Part shown: piece by piece, positions 42,507-53,635 of the stretch
How positions within the stretch are numbered: the stretch's first letter is position 1
How the letters are laid out: each line of letters begins with the position of its first letter
Origin: Stomoxys calcitrans
Lineage: Eukaryota; Arthropoda; Insecta; Diptera; Muscidae
Assembly (NCBI RefSeq): GCF_963082655.1
Contig: NC_081554.1
Coordinates: 46,868,826 to 46,932,825, forward strand
DNA: 64,000 nucleotides
Direction: 5' to 3'
Notes under the pieces: generated by a model
Told to the model about the DNA's origin: nothing
The model's database searches: none
What the model saw: the letters and a program-made list of their open reading frames with translations, nothing else
Translations under genes and position numbers: made by a program

Positions 42507-42907
42507 GTTTTAGATACAAACTTCTCTTGTGTAAGTTTCAAGTCTATCTAAATCTTTATTTCAAATTTTCCTTAACGCTAGCTTAATAAATAAATGTTTA
42601 CAATTAGCTGATGAATTCTTCATAGTATATGTTTTCATTATGGCTCGCTATGGGTGGTCAAATGATATTGTTTACAATTAGCTGATGAATTCTTCATAGT
42701 ATATGTTTTCATTATGGCTCGCTATGGGTGGTCAAATGATATTTGCATTGATCTCTGTTTCTCTGTGGCTGGTTGGGGTAAATGGATTTTGTATATACAA
42801 AATCCATTTGCGACAATTTCGTTGATCATGGATTTTTGCTAATGCTGCAAAAATCCATAGTCATAATGAATTAAAATTCTGCGGACAGCGTGGGTGGCCC
42901 TGTAACT
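42506..42907 (-). repeat. 5' LTR of errantivirus (402 bp)
   Basis: It is identical to 35610-36011, with the 74-base tandem units at 42596-42669 and 42670-42743. The right edge is fixed by ATTAAG at 42908. Confidence 0.93.
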
Positions 42908-42914
42908 ATTAAGC

Positions 42915-45900
42915 CCTGTTAATACTGTCGACAATCAACCTGATCTTAAACCCAATTCTACACCTTCTATTTTGACAACTCTGAATGATAGTCCAATTAG
43001 TCCGACTGGAAAATGCGATTTAGTCCCGAACAACAATGTTAAAGTTTTACGTTCTGTTTCTGATTCAAAACTCAGTTCGCCACCTAAATCTTCTCCACAT
43101 CCCCCAACATATTTTAAACCATTTCATGTCCGCTTAGCGGAATATAATGCGAAAAGAGCCGAAATTTTTGGTAAGGCAGTTAGCTCTGTTAGAAGAGTGA
43201 GGTCCACCGGACGTATGAGGAATTTTTGGCGACAAATTAATCATACGCGGCATTTGCTGCTAAGTTCCATATATGACAAACCTAATGATATAAGACCTTA
43301 CGCGCAAGTTGAACTGCTTGGTAAGATGATTAACGGCCTTTTAGACACAGGAGCTTCTGTTAGTTGCTTAGGTTCAAATGCTGCATTATACGCTTTACAG
43401 TCAAGTAAGGATATTAAGAAATTTAGCTCTTTTGTAAAGACAGCTGATGGCAAATGTCAGCCTGTTTCTGGTGTCATCAGTACCCCCATTTCTTTTAGAG
43501 GCCTTTCCAAGCCAATTAAACTATATATTGTTCCCGGTCTGTCGCAAGATTTGTACTTAGGCATCGATTTTTGGCGCGCTTTTGATTTATTACCTATGGG
43601 TCTCGTATCGGAAATTAATACCCGATTGTTTTCACCGGTTCTTTCGGAGATTTCTACCTTAGGAACTTTGACAGATATTGAACGTGGTCGTTTGCAATCT
43701 ACCATTAATAGCTTTCCATCGTTTTCGAAGCAAGGTTTGGGCCGAACAAATGTCATATCGCATGTTATAGACGTTGGAGACGTAGCTCCGATTAAACAAC
43801 GACACTTTCCGGTTTCACCAGCCATAGAAAAACTTATTTATGCCGAAATCGATAGGATGTTAGAGATGGACGTTATCGAAGAATCGGAAAGTGCCTGGTC
43901 TTCGCCAATGGTGCTAGTTCGCAAGCCTGGGAAAGTTCGTTTGTGCTTGGATAGCAGGAAGGTAAACTCAGTGACGGTCAAGGATGCTTATCCTTTGCCC
44001 CACATAGACGGCATCCTGAGTAGACTTCCTCGCGCCGAGTACATAACGAGCTTGGACCTCAAAGATGCGTTCTGGCAAATTCCCCTCGATAAGTCGTCGA
44101 AAGATAAAACAGCATTTACCGTTCCTGGCCGTCCCTTGTACCACTTCAAGGTCATGCCCTTTGGCCTTTGTAACGCGCCACAGACCATGTCAAGGTTGAT
44201 GGACAAGGTGATACCGGCGCATTTGAGAACGGAAGTGTTTGTTTATCTGGATGACTTATTGATAATCTCTGACTCCTTCGATCGGCATATGGAAGTTTTA
44301 AAGGAAGTGGCGGATAGAATTCGGTCGGCGGGCTTGACTATTAATATTGAAAAGTCGAAATTTTGCGTTCCCGAAGTCAAATACCTTGGCCACGTCGTAG
44401 GAAACGGGGTAATACGAACAGATCCTGACAAGATATCTGCCATTGTTGAATTTCCACCGCCGCGTTCGGTCCGACAAATAAGACGGTTTCTGGGTATGTC
44501 CGGTTGGTACCGGAAGTTCATTAGGAACTACGCTTCTATTACCTCTCCTTTAACTGATTTGCTCAAAACTAATCGTAGATTTGTATGGTGCGATAATGCG
44601 CAATTAGCTTTCGATGAATTAAAGTCCATTTTGTCCACTGCCCCAGTGCTGCATAGTCCTGACTTCTCACAGCCGTTTTACATACACTGTGATGCTAGCA
44701 GTACTGGTATAGGAGGCGTGCTGGTGCAAAAAACTGCGGAGGGCGACGAGTTTCCCATCGCCTTCATGTCGAAGAAGCTCAATCAAGCCCAACGCAAATA
44801 CTCTGTCACCGAACAGGAATGTTTAGCCGCCGTGCTAAGCATTAAAAAGTTTAGAGCGTATGTGGAAGGACATGAGTTCACAGTGATCACTGACCATGCG
44901 TCATTGAAGTGGCTCATGTCCCAAACTGACCTCAATTCTCGGTTGGCAAGATGGGCTTTGAGACTTCAGGGCTTTAGATTCAATATAGAGCATCGTAAAG
45001 GTAGCAGAAATGTAGTTCCAGATGCACTATCCCGTGCCAACACGGAGGATCTGTCCGGAATTGAGACTACGGCTTTAGATGGGTCCGGATTATTTGTCGA
45101 TCTAGAATCGCCTCACTTCAAGAGCGAACATTACCTCGGGTTGTTGGAAACGGTCAATAAGACGATTGTAAAGACACCGGATCTGAGAGTTATTGACGGT
45201 TACCTTTATAGACGCGCGGAGCACTGCACCGGAGAGCAGTTACAGGATAACTTCGCCTGGAAATTATGGATACCCAAGGAAATGGTTAACGACTTGTTAA
45301 TTAAAGCGCATAACGACCCCATATCGTCTCATTGCGGCATAAACAAAATGTTGGAAAGAATTCGAAGATTTTATTTTTGGCCGAATCTAGTAAATGACGT
45401 TCGGAACTTCGTTAATAAGTGTGAAATTTGCAAGGGAACTAAACACCCGAACATCGTTATGCGTCCACCGATGGGAAAGACACCGGAAACGGAAAGATGT
45501 TTTCAAAAGCTGTTTATAGACTTTTTAGGTCCTTACCCTAGATCGAAGTCTGGAAATGTTGGTATTTTTATTACCGTCGATCATTTGTCCAAATTTTGTT
45601 TTTTAGAACCCGTTAAGAAGTTCACCACTGATGTGGTTACCAAGTATCTGGAGCAGAAGATTTTTCATGTATTTGGAACGCCTGAAACAATTGTTTCAGA
45701 TAATGGGTCCCAATTTAAGTCGAGTAATTTTTCCAAATTTCTTTCAAGTTTCGGAATCCGTCATGTTTTTACGGCTGTTCATTCGCCCCAATCGAATGCC
45801 TCTGAGCGGGTCAACCGTTCAGTTCTGTCCGCAATAAGGGCTTACTTGAAACACGATCAAAGTAATTGGGATGAGTACCTCAGCAGCATCGCTTGCTCTT

Positions 45901-46334
45901 TACGTTCTTCGATACACACTTCGATAGGCACTACACCTTACTTTATGGCTTTCGGTCAACACATGGTAACTCATGGGCATACCTATTCTTTGCTCAGAAA
46001 ACTGGAGATGCTAGAAGACAGGGCTATTAAATTTGATCGTGGAGATAACTTCGATATAATCAGAGATAGAGCTTCTAAAAATATGGAGAAACGGCGGCAG
46101 CAGAATGAACGTAATTACAATTTGCGATCTAGGCTTGTTAACTTCATTGTAGGTCAAGAGGTCTACAGGAGAAATTTTTCTCAAAGCTGTTTTGAAAAGG
46201 GGTATAACTCCAAATTGGCACCACCATTTTTAAAAGCTAGAGTCCGGAAGAAGATAGGAACGTGCTACTACGAAATAGAGGACTTAAGTGGGAAGAAAAT
46301 TGGTATTTATCATGCAAAGGACCTTCGTATGTAA
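42915..46334 (+). CDS. pol: Pol polyprotein of Gypsy element 2
   Basis: The frame is open from the errantivirus edge to the stop at 46332-46334 and has no credible own start codon (TTG at 42972 is not a start). It encodes protease (LLDTGASVSCLG at about 43340-43375), reverse transcriptase (FVYLDDLLI at about 44238-44265), RNase H (HCDASSTGIGG, ITDHASLKWL) and integrase with an HHCC finger (AHND, SHCG, CEICKG) and the catalytic series IDFLG, SDNG and SERVN. The second and third acids are 34 residues apart, as in element 1. Domain order and motifs are complete and no stop interrupts it, but the upstream gag slip site is now 7.3 kb away, so it is probably silent. It ends 81 bases before the 3' LTR; there is no env. 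Confidence 0.9.
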   Translation, partial: PVNTVDNQPDLKPNSTPSILTTLNDSPISPTGKCDLVPNNNVKVLRSVSDSKLSSPPKSSPHPPTYFKPFHVRLAEYNAKRAEIFGKAVSSVRRVRSTGRMRNFWRQINHTRHLLLSSIYDKPNDIRPYAQVELLGKMINGLLDTGASVSCLGSNAALYALQSSKDIKKFSSFVKTADGKCQPVSGVISTPISFRGLSKPIKLYIVPGLSQDLYLGIDFWRAFDLLPMGLVSEINTRLFSPVLSEISTLGTLTDIERGRLQSTINSFPSFSKQGLGRTNVISHVIDVGDVAPIKQRHFPVSPAIEKLIYAEIDRMLEMDVIEESESAWSSPMVLVRKPGKVRLCLDSRKVNSVTVKDAYPLPHIDGILSRLPRAEYITSLDLKDAFWQIPLDKSSKDKTAFTVPGRPLYHFKVMPFGLCNAPQTMSRLMDKVIPAHLRTEVFVYLDDLLIISDSFDRHMEVLKEVADRIRSAGLTINIEKSKFCVPEVKYLGHVVGNGVIRTDPDKISAIVEFPPPRSVRQIRRFLGMSGWYRKFIRNYASITSPLTDLLKTNRRFVWCDNAQLAFDELKSILSTAPVLHSPDFSQPFYIHCDASSTGIGGVLVQKTAEGDEFPIAFMSKKLNQAQRKYSVTEQECLAAVLSIKKFRAYVEGHEFTVITDHASLKWLMSQTDLNSRLARWALRLQGFRFNIEHRKGSRNVVPDALSRANTEDLSGIETTALDGSGLFVDLESPHFKSEHYLGLLETVNKTIVKTPDLRVIDGYLYRRAEHCTGEQLQDNFAWKLWIPKEMVNDLLIKAHNDPISSHCGINKMLERIRRFYFWPNLVNDVRNFVNKCEICKGTKHPNIVMRPPMGKTPETERCFQKLFIDFLGPYPRSKSGNVGIFITVDHLSKFCFLEPVKKFTTDVVTKYLEQKIFHVFGTPETIVSDNGSQFKSSNFSKFLSSFGIRHVFTAVHSPQSNASERVNRSVLSAIRAYLKHDQSNWDEYLSSIACSLRSSIHTSIGTTPYFMAFGQHMVTHGHTYSLLRKLEMLEDRAIKFDRGDNFDIIRDRASKNMEKRRQQNERNYNLRSRLVNFIVGQEVYRRNFSQSCFEKGYNSKLAPPFLKARVRKKIGTCYYEIEDLSGKKIGIYHAKDLRM

Positions 46335-46403
46335 GAGAAATTTCAATCAGCTCCAGGCATTGTCAGCTTTGTGGTCTTCTATGAAACCCCCAAACCTGAT
46401 TTT

Positions 46404-46414
46404 GGTGGGGGGGA
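46404..46414 (+). other. Polypurine tract of element 2
   Basis: GGTGGGGGGGA lies immediately before the 3' LTR at 46416, the usual position of the plus-strand primer. Confidence 0.6.
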
Positions 46415-46415
46415 T

Positions 46416-49238
46416 TGTAGGGTGACTTGTCGCTGGTTTTCTGCTTTCTGCTTTATATTTTTTTTGCTACAATTTAGCTACAAATTTTGTTCTATTTTTT
46501 CTTATTTTCTATTTTTTTTATTTTTTGTTCACGCGTTTGAATAACATCAGGCGTTAGAACAATAAAATTTATTTCGACCGGTCCGGGATTCGAACCTGGG
46601 CTTCCGGATTGCAAGGCGACGTCACTAACCGATAGGCTATTCCTATAGTGTGGGTGGGTCTGTCGGAGTTGTGGTTTTTCTCCAAGTGCTTGTATAGGAC
46701 CTCCGTGGGGCTTGATCTTGGCCTTGAGATCCATATTAGCATTGGCTTGATTGTGTTGAGGAAGGTTTTATTTTTGTATTGGTTTTTAGTACGTATACGT
46801 ATACGCAGTTCCCGCAACAATTTAACGAAAATTAGCTGAATTAGCGCATTATTTCCAAGGCTTTTTATTTTATAAATAGAAGTTAGGCTCAGTGAAATTG
46901 TCTATTTCAATAAATTTTCTGGAGCCATTTAAGGGGTGAGACTATTGAATCCCGTCGCTAATGATTTTTTTTTAGATTCTATTTTTTTGTTGTTTTTTTT
47001 GCTTTTTTTTCTTTTGATTTTTTTTTGCTTCAGCAATATATTTTTTTTCTGCTGCACTTATTGGAGCCTTTTACTATTGCATCTTGACTGCTCCTGCTGC
47101 AATTTTTTTTTGGAACTTTTAACCTTTTTTTTGGTTGATCCCCATTCGCCTGGCTGGACTAGCTTTGTTTGAGATTGATGTTAGCTGTTTGGACCATCAA
47201 AGGCCGATTCTTTTTTTTTGGGAACGGGAAACCCTCATCGACAAACCCGCATATCCTTTCGACGATGAATTTGGGAGAAATTCGCCGACGGCTTTTGGGC
47301 ATTTCATCGAGTAATTTGTGAAGATTGTGAAAACTTGGCCCTGCGTCTGGTTACCAGACCAAGAAGTGTTTTAGAAAGTGTAAAATTTTGTTGACTAAGT
47401 CTCTCAAACGTCCAGAACTAAAATTTTTAAAGAGAATATATCAAAATTGGTTAAAAACCTGACAAAAAAAAAAAAAAAATGTTTTGTCCATTTTATTGTA
47501 ACAAAAAAAATTATTTAAAGTAAAAATAGCTATAAATATTGTTAGGAAAAAATTAGAACTCAAACTTTTGTAAGTGTTGTGCAATTTCAATGGTAAAAAG
47601 AAAAAGTCTAGAGACAAATAAAATAAAGAAAATTAGCTAAAACTGTTGTGCTAAAAAATAAATTTTTTTTTTTTAAAAAGAAAGTAAAAGACAGTGGTTA
47701 AAGACAAAAAAAAAGGAAAAAAAAAAACATAGACATTGAATGCGTGAGTGTGTAAGTGCTTTGTTGCTGATTTCACCAATTTCCTGTCCATATCCGCTTT
47801 TAAATACCTCCTTGGAATCGCTGTGTTGGAAAATATCCCGGAACCGGAACACTTGAAAGATCTTTCAACGGGGGACATTTTTCAAAGTGAGTAATTAAAC
47901 ACCCTTTTTGATTAGATTTTAATACCCACCGAAGTTCAACGTGGTATTCACCTTGTTTTTTTGGTGTAACTAAGCAAATATCATTCAAAGTGATCAAATG
48001 GCCGCTTAGCCATCACCCCATCAAGTGGTTGGTTGGCTCAGTGGTGGGGGTCGCTGACTCTGAAGTGAGAGGTCGTGGGATCGAGCCCGGGTTTGGTCAT
48101 TTAATTTTTCTTTTCAAAATTTATTTTTTTTTGTCTAATTAATTAATTAGATCAATAATTTTTGTTTTTTTAAATAATTCCATTTTGGTTTGGATGATAT
48201 TTGTTTGGTAACTCTCGTGGGTAAGGCAGTATATGGGAGGAAGAGAAAGCACTTGGTGCACTTTAATGTACCATACAGAGAAATAATTCTGATTAAAGCT
48301 ACATACATACATCCAATGAATTTCGAATGTAATCCACCACGGCACAGTGGGTCGCAGGTTCATATCCCCGAACCAGAATGAAATTTTAAATGGATTTTCA
48401 TTCTTAATTAAAGTTTTTGCCATTAACTTTTCTTTTACATTTTCTTTTATATTTAAATTTTGCATGCACATTTGATTTAAATTAACCCCATGATACCCGA
48501 ATGGGATATATTTTTTTCAGCTTTTTTTTTTTCTTTGAAATTGCACATACACCGGTTAGGTTTATTTGTCATTTAGCTAGGCTGTTAGCCTTTTAGTTTT
48601 GTTTCCTGTTTTTAAAGTAAAGGGATAGTTGTTTTTAGAATCATTGTTGCCTAAATTATTATTGGACTAGTTGCTATCTAAATAATTATTGTTACTTGAA
48701 TTAGATTTGGTCTAGGCCACAATGAACGTTAATTATCTGGAAATTGTTTTAATGAATTTATTAATGCTGTTTAGGATTAGAATTTTAATGGTTTATTTTG
48801 GATTTTGTTTAATAAACAACATAATGAATATTAGCTAAATTTCCGTTTTGTGATTCCGGGGCTACAAACATTTGAAGGGTAGGTACAGTGGGACCAATGG
48901 ATAAATATGATATAACTTTGGGTTTTAGTCCTGGTCATGGATGGGCGGGCGTATTACAATGTGAACATCTCTGCATCGGTGGTAGACAAAACCCTCTCTT
49001 GAAAATTCCCCTTTTTTTTTACTTTCCTCTCTCTATTTCTCTCTCCCTCTCTTCTATCTTTCGCACGCACACTTTTAAAATAATATAGTGTAGACATCCC
49101 ATAGTTTGAGTTTTCAGCCTTAAAGAACCTCCCCATTGCCGACGAGACAGAAGCCGGAAGCTAGCTGCGTGCTGCTGATTTCAGCTCAAACATTTCAGAC
49201 CATCTTGGGGTTTACTAGACCTAGCGTTGTATGATACA
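46416..49238 (+). repeat. 3' LTR of Gypsy element 2 (2823 bp)
   Basis: It is the partner of 30642-33330. It carries a 167-base segment (47388-47554) absent from the 5' LTR and lacks 33 bases that the 5' LTR has. Substitutions are scattered, for example near 47271, 48727 and 48957. This LTR pair is more diverged than those of element 1 or the errantivirus, so element 2 is the oldest of the three. Confidence 0.92.
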
Positions 49239-50308
49239 ATAGACCGATCATCCGATTTAGGGTCTTAGGCCCATAAAAGCCACATTTATTATCCGATTTT
49301 GCTGAAATTTGGGACTGTGAGTTGTCTTAGGCCCTTCGTCATTTTGGCTCAGATCGGTCCAGATTTGGATATAGTTGCCATATAGACCGATCCTCCGATT
49401 TAGGGTCTTAGGCCCACAAAAGCCACATTTATTATCCGATTTTGCTGAAATTTGGGGCTGTGAGTTGTGTTAGGCCTTTCGAAATCCTTTCTCAATTTGG
49501 CTCTGATCGGTCCAGATGTGGATATAGCTGCCATATAGACCGATCCTCCGATTTAAGGTCTAAGGCCCTTAAAAGGCGCATTTATTGTCCGATGTTGCCG
49601 AAATTTGGGACAGTGAGTTAGGTTAAGCACCTAGAAATTCTTTTGCAATATGTCACAGATCGGTCCAGATTTGGATATAGCTGCCATATAGACCGATCTC
49701 TCGGTTTTAGGTTTTGAGCCCATAAAAAGCGCATTTATTGTCCGATGTCGCCGCAATTTGGGACAGAGTTGTGTTAGGCCCTTCGACATCCTTCTTCAAT
49801 TTCACTCAGATCGGTCCAGATTTGGACAATGCTGCCATATAGACCGATCTCTCGATTTAACGTTTTGGGCCCATAAAGGGGGCATTAATTGTCCGATGTT
49901 GGCGAAATTTGGGACAGAGAGTTAAGTTAAACCCCTCCAAATATTTCTGCAATTTGGTCTAGATCGATCAAGGTTTGCATAAAGTTGCCATATAGAGCGA
50001 TATCTCGATTTAATTTAGCACATTGACTTATGTTAGGCTTTTCGACATCCATGTTGTATATGGTTCTGATCGGTTTATTTTTAGATATAACTACTAAAAA
50101 GGCCAATATTTTGCTATACACAATTGACCAATGACTTGTACTTATTAGTATTTGGTCCAAATCGGATCATATTTCGATATAACTGCTATGGGACAAAAGG
50201 TGTGCAATTTTCACCGGATTTTGATGAAAGGCGGTTTACATATATACCCGAGGTGGTGGGTATCCAAAGTTCGGCCCGGCCGAACTTAACGCCTTTTTAC
50301 TTGTTTTA
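49239..50308 (-). mobile_element. TRE copy I, right half
   Basis: It resumes the unit broken at 30641 with ATAGACCGATC and runs through five or six units with GTCCAGATTTGGATATAGCTG to the end TCGGCCCGGCCGAACTTAAC, CTTTTTACTTGTT. The terminal words match the left part of composite D in reverse. Confidence 0.78.
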
Positions 50309-50820
50309 GTAATGTAACACTCAGAAAAATAAGTTTGCTGTTAAACAAGAGTCCATAAATAAATTCTATGGAAGAAGGTAGTGTGAAGACTTTCTGCAAC
50401 CTAATAGTTATTCGTTAATACTCCAATACTAAGAAAGATCAATGGCCAAGCGAGAACGAGAAAATCATTCGAAATGTTTTTGTTGCATGGTACACTAATT
50501 ATGAATCTACAATTGAATGGTCGTCAACCATTGTTTGTAGGAAGTATTTTTTTTAATATTGCCAAAGAAATTGTGAGAAGTGCGCCAGACTAAGGCCCAG
50601 CGTGAATTAAATACATATGAATTTAGATTTTAGTGTTGTCACCAATTGAAATAAAATCTGTTTTGCATCACTCAAAATAAGTATTTTCCCTACCTGGGCG
50701 CTACATCTCGCAATACTTTCATTTGTAAATTATGGATTATTCAAATTTAAGAACACGAATGTCTAAATCGATCCTTATGTATAAGCAATTTGACATTAAA
50801 ATGTGTTTAAAAGTGATGTA
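50309..50820. other. No recognised gene
   Basis: AT-rich sequence without a supported feature. Confidence 0.3.
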
Positions 50821-51820
50821 ACATCCATTAAATACGAGATAAAATTTCATTGACCATGGGAATATGGGGGCTTAAATAAAAGGTATTTAAATATAGAATA
50901 CGAATCTGATATCCAAATATAAGTGGCCGCCCATCCCCCAAAACACCCCTAAGCCGGTCATGTTTGCCGACTATGGAAATATGGGGCTCAAACTAAAGGT
51001 ATGTGGGAGTAGACCACGTATATGATATCAACATTAGGGGCCAATTGTCTAGCGGACGTCCCACCACCATAACAATTCCCAAATAGGACGTATATGCTCA
51101 CCAAGACAATTTGGGTCTTAAAGAGAGTGCATCATAGTTTTTAGGGCCAATACCCCAAACCGGACATATTTGCTGACTTTTGCAATAAGGAGTTTAAATG
51201 AGATTAGAAAACGAATTTGATATCCAACTTTGAGGGCAATGGCAATATGGGGTTCAAATAAACGATATATAGATATATGAGCACGTTGCTGATCCCCAAA
51301 ACAAGCCTAAATCGGGCATATTTAGCGACCATGTCAATGTGGAGCTTAAATGAAAGGTATTGGGGGGGGTAGAGCAAGAATTGATACCCATTTTCGTCAC
51401 CAATTTTCTGGGGGTCTACCCCTTTCCCAAAATACCCCACAAACAGTATTTTTTTAGTGACCATCGCAATATGGGGCTCAAATAAAGGTATTTGGGGGTA
51501 GAATACGAATTTGATATCCAAATGTAGGACCATGTATTTAGGGCATAACCCCTTTCCCAAAACACCCCCAAAGGGTACAAATATTTCAACCATGCCAATA
51601 TGTGGCTCAAATGAAAGGTATTTGAGATTAAAAAACGAATTTGATAACCTAATATTTTCTGACATGTGTTTGGCGGACGCCTCATCATGTAAACTCCTCT
51701 TAAGCCAATGGCAATATGGGGTTTAAATAAATGGTATTTGAGAGAAGAGCACATTCCAATGAGACTTTTGTTCCATATAAAGTAAAAGAAGGCGCAGCGG
51801 AGCGTGACCGGGTCAGCTAG
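50821..51820 (+). mobile_element. Helitron-like element, CTAG 3' end at 51820
   Basis: About six degenerate units contain CAATATGGGGCTCAAATGAAA-type words, GATATCCAA and CCCCAAAACACCCC. The end is GGCGCAGCGGAGCGTGACCG then GGTCAGCTAG followed by T, very like 28260-28287. No protein is encoded; the fragmentary open frames on either strand come from the repeated units. Confidence 0.55.
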
Positions 51821-52847
51821 TATATAAAAAAAATTCAATTTGTGTTTGTTTGTATGTTTGTTTGTTCCGTATAGACTCAAAAACGGCTGAACTGATCACA
51901 TTAAAATTTTCACAGATTGTGTAGGTTGGTCTGGAAGGAAACATAGGCTAAATAATTTTTTGATATCGGGAGGGGGCGGGCTCTCCCCCTTACCCCAAAA
52001 GTACTACCCAAAAATAAAAGTGTACCGATCGGGACAATATGGGATTCAAATGAAAGGTTTTCAAGAGTAGAGTACGAATTTCATTATAAAAGTAGGGTCC
52101 AACTCCCTGGGGGGCCGCCCCAGTCCCAAAACACCTTAAAATAGGTTTATTTGACGATCATGACAATATGGGACTCAAATGAAAGGTATCCGGGAGTAGA
52201 TTACAAATATGGTCAGGAAGTAGGAATAAGCTTTATAATTTATTGATAATGGAAGGGGGCGGACCCTCCACCGTTACCCCAAAAACACCACCCAAAATCT
52301 AAAGTGGACCGATAAGGACACTATGGGTATCAAATGAAAAGTATGCGGGAGTAGATAACGAATATGACATACAAATTCATGTCGAAGTATAGGGGGTCAT
52401 CCCACCCCCACAAAAAAGCCCCAAAATGGGCACATTAGCCAATCACGGATATAAGGGACTCGGTTTGTTTGTTCCGTATAGACTAAAAAACGGCAAAATC
52501 GATTTCCTCGAAATTTTAGCATATTGTGTAGGTTGGTCTGGAAGGAAACATAGACTATATAATTTTTCGGTATCGGAAAGGGGACGGACCCTCCTCCTTA
52601 TTCCAAAAACACATCCCAAAATCAAAAGTGAACCGATCGGAAGAATATAGTTATCAAATGAAAAGTATTGGAGAGTAGAATACGAATATGTTATTAAAAT
52701 TTGAGTCTAAGTTGCCATCGGGCCGCTTAAACAGACATATTGGACGTTCATTTCAATATGGGACTCAAATGAAAGGTATTCGGCAGCAGATTTCGAATCT
52801 GGCATACAATATCAGATCGAAGTATAGGGGTCACGCCACCCCAACGC
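51821..52847 (+). mobile_element. Helitron-like element, head region and units
   Basis: It starts at once after the previous CTAG with TATATAAAAAAAATTCAATT and a TTTGTTTGTATGTTTGTTTG run, then ATAGACTCAAAAACGGCTGA. This head is shared, reversed, with the element ending at 55085. Units with GACAATATGGGACTCAAATG follow. It loses similarity at a TRE fragment near 52848. Confidence 0.5.
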
Positions 52848-53180
52848 CACGCGGCTTTCAGGGGCTCAAGAAGTCAAATCGGGAGATCGGTTTATATAGG
52901 AGCTACATCTAAATCTGAACAGATATGACCCATTTGGAATCCTCAATGACCTACATCGATATTAAGCGTCTGTGCAAAATTTCAACCGGCTAGCTTACGC
53001 GTTCGACTTCTATCGTGATTTCGACAGACGGACGGATGGTCGGACATGGCTTAATCGACTCAGAACGTCGAGACGATCAAGAATATATATTCTATATGAG
53101 GTCTTAGACGAATATTTCGAGATGTTACAAACGGAATGACTAGATTAGTATACCCCCATCCTATGGTGGTGAGTATAAAA
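52848..53180 (+). mobile_element. TRE copy J, 5'-truncated
   Basis: One unit with GGGAGATCGGTTTATATAGG is followed by the distal block (AGACGGACGGATGGTCGGAC, AAGAATATATATTC, CCCCCATCCTATGGTGGTG). The hairpin end is missing. Confidence 0.6.
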
Positions 53181-53635
53181 TAGTATATCGACTAAAAAAT
53201 ATTTTGTATGCGACATTTATCTAATATTCTGGCTCATCGTTACTAAGGACGGTAGATGTATTTTAAACCTTGTCATTGGACATTCTGTATGTTAAATCAG
53301 TCAATGAATTTGATCTAGTTCTAAGTAAAATAATATGAAGTGTCATTCATATGTACATGAGTTTTATAATTGTCCAACTTTTAATTCATAACATTGTGCA
53401 TATGTTGCAAATTTTCAAGTCAAAGTTTAATGAACTTTCGACGTAATAAAGATTGTATTATGTATCATTGTATTAGATATCAGTGGAAATAAATTAATGT
53501 GAATGGGTATACTCAACTCTTGAATAGGTATGCATTAAATAAGCATTCCACGAGCTAAGAATTTGATATGTACGTAGAGACCATGTGCAGTAATTCTTCT
53601 CGAAAAGTTAGCATCCAACAAATGTTAGTTAGCGT
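53181..53635. other. No recognised gene
   Basis: AT-rich sequence without a supported feature. Confidence 0.3.

Larger units (their letters stand above)
35610..42907 (-). mobile_element. Errantivirus (17.6/297-like Gypsy with env), complete, nested
   Basis: A 7298-bp element on the minus strand with 402-bp LTRs that I find identical along their whole length. Its termini are AGTT...AACT, its primer site matches tRNA-Ser as in Drosophila 17.6 and 297, and it carries gag, pol and env in order. All three frames are open, gag and pol are linked by a canonical -1 slip site, and the env product keeps signal peptide, cleavage site and membrane anchor. This is a recent and possibly active copy. It sits exactly at the gag stop of Gypsy element 2. 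Relationship to 17.6/297 is inferred from primer site, LTR ends and gene order. Confidence 0.93.
30642..49238 (+). mobile_element. Gypsy element 2 (long LTR, RING-Gag), split by an errantivirus
   Basis: The LTRs at 30642-33330 and 46416-49238 begin TGTAGGGTG and end in TACA. ATAG is duplicated at 30638-30641 and 49239-49242, and the sequences on either side join into one unit of TRE copy I. Order on the + strand: LTR, tRNA-Lys primer site, leader, gag, inserted errantivirus (35610-42907), pol, polypurine tract, LTR. Without the insertion it would be about 11.3 kb. gag and pol are individually open, but pol is separated from the gag frameshift site by 7.3 kb, so this copy cannot make Gag-Pol in the normal way. 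It is related to element 1 in Gag fingers and Pol but in a separate family. Confidence 0.92.

Noticed and set aside
35610..42907. Exogenous retrovirus or assembly contamination
   Set aside because: Identical LTRs, target duplication and a clean join to gag of element 2 show a genomic insertion of an endogenous errantivirus.
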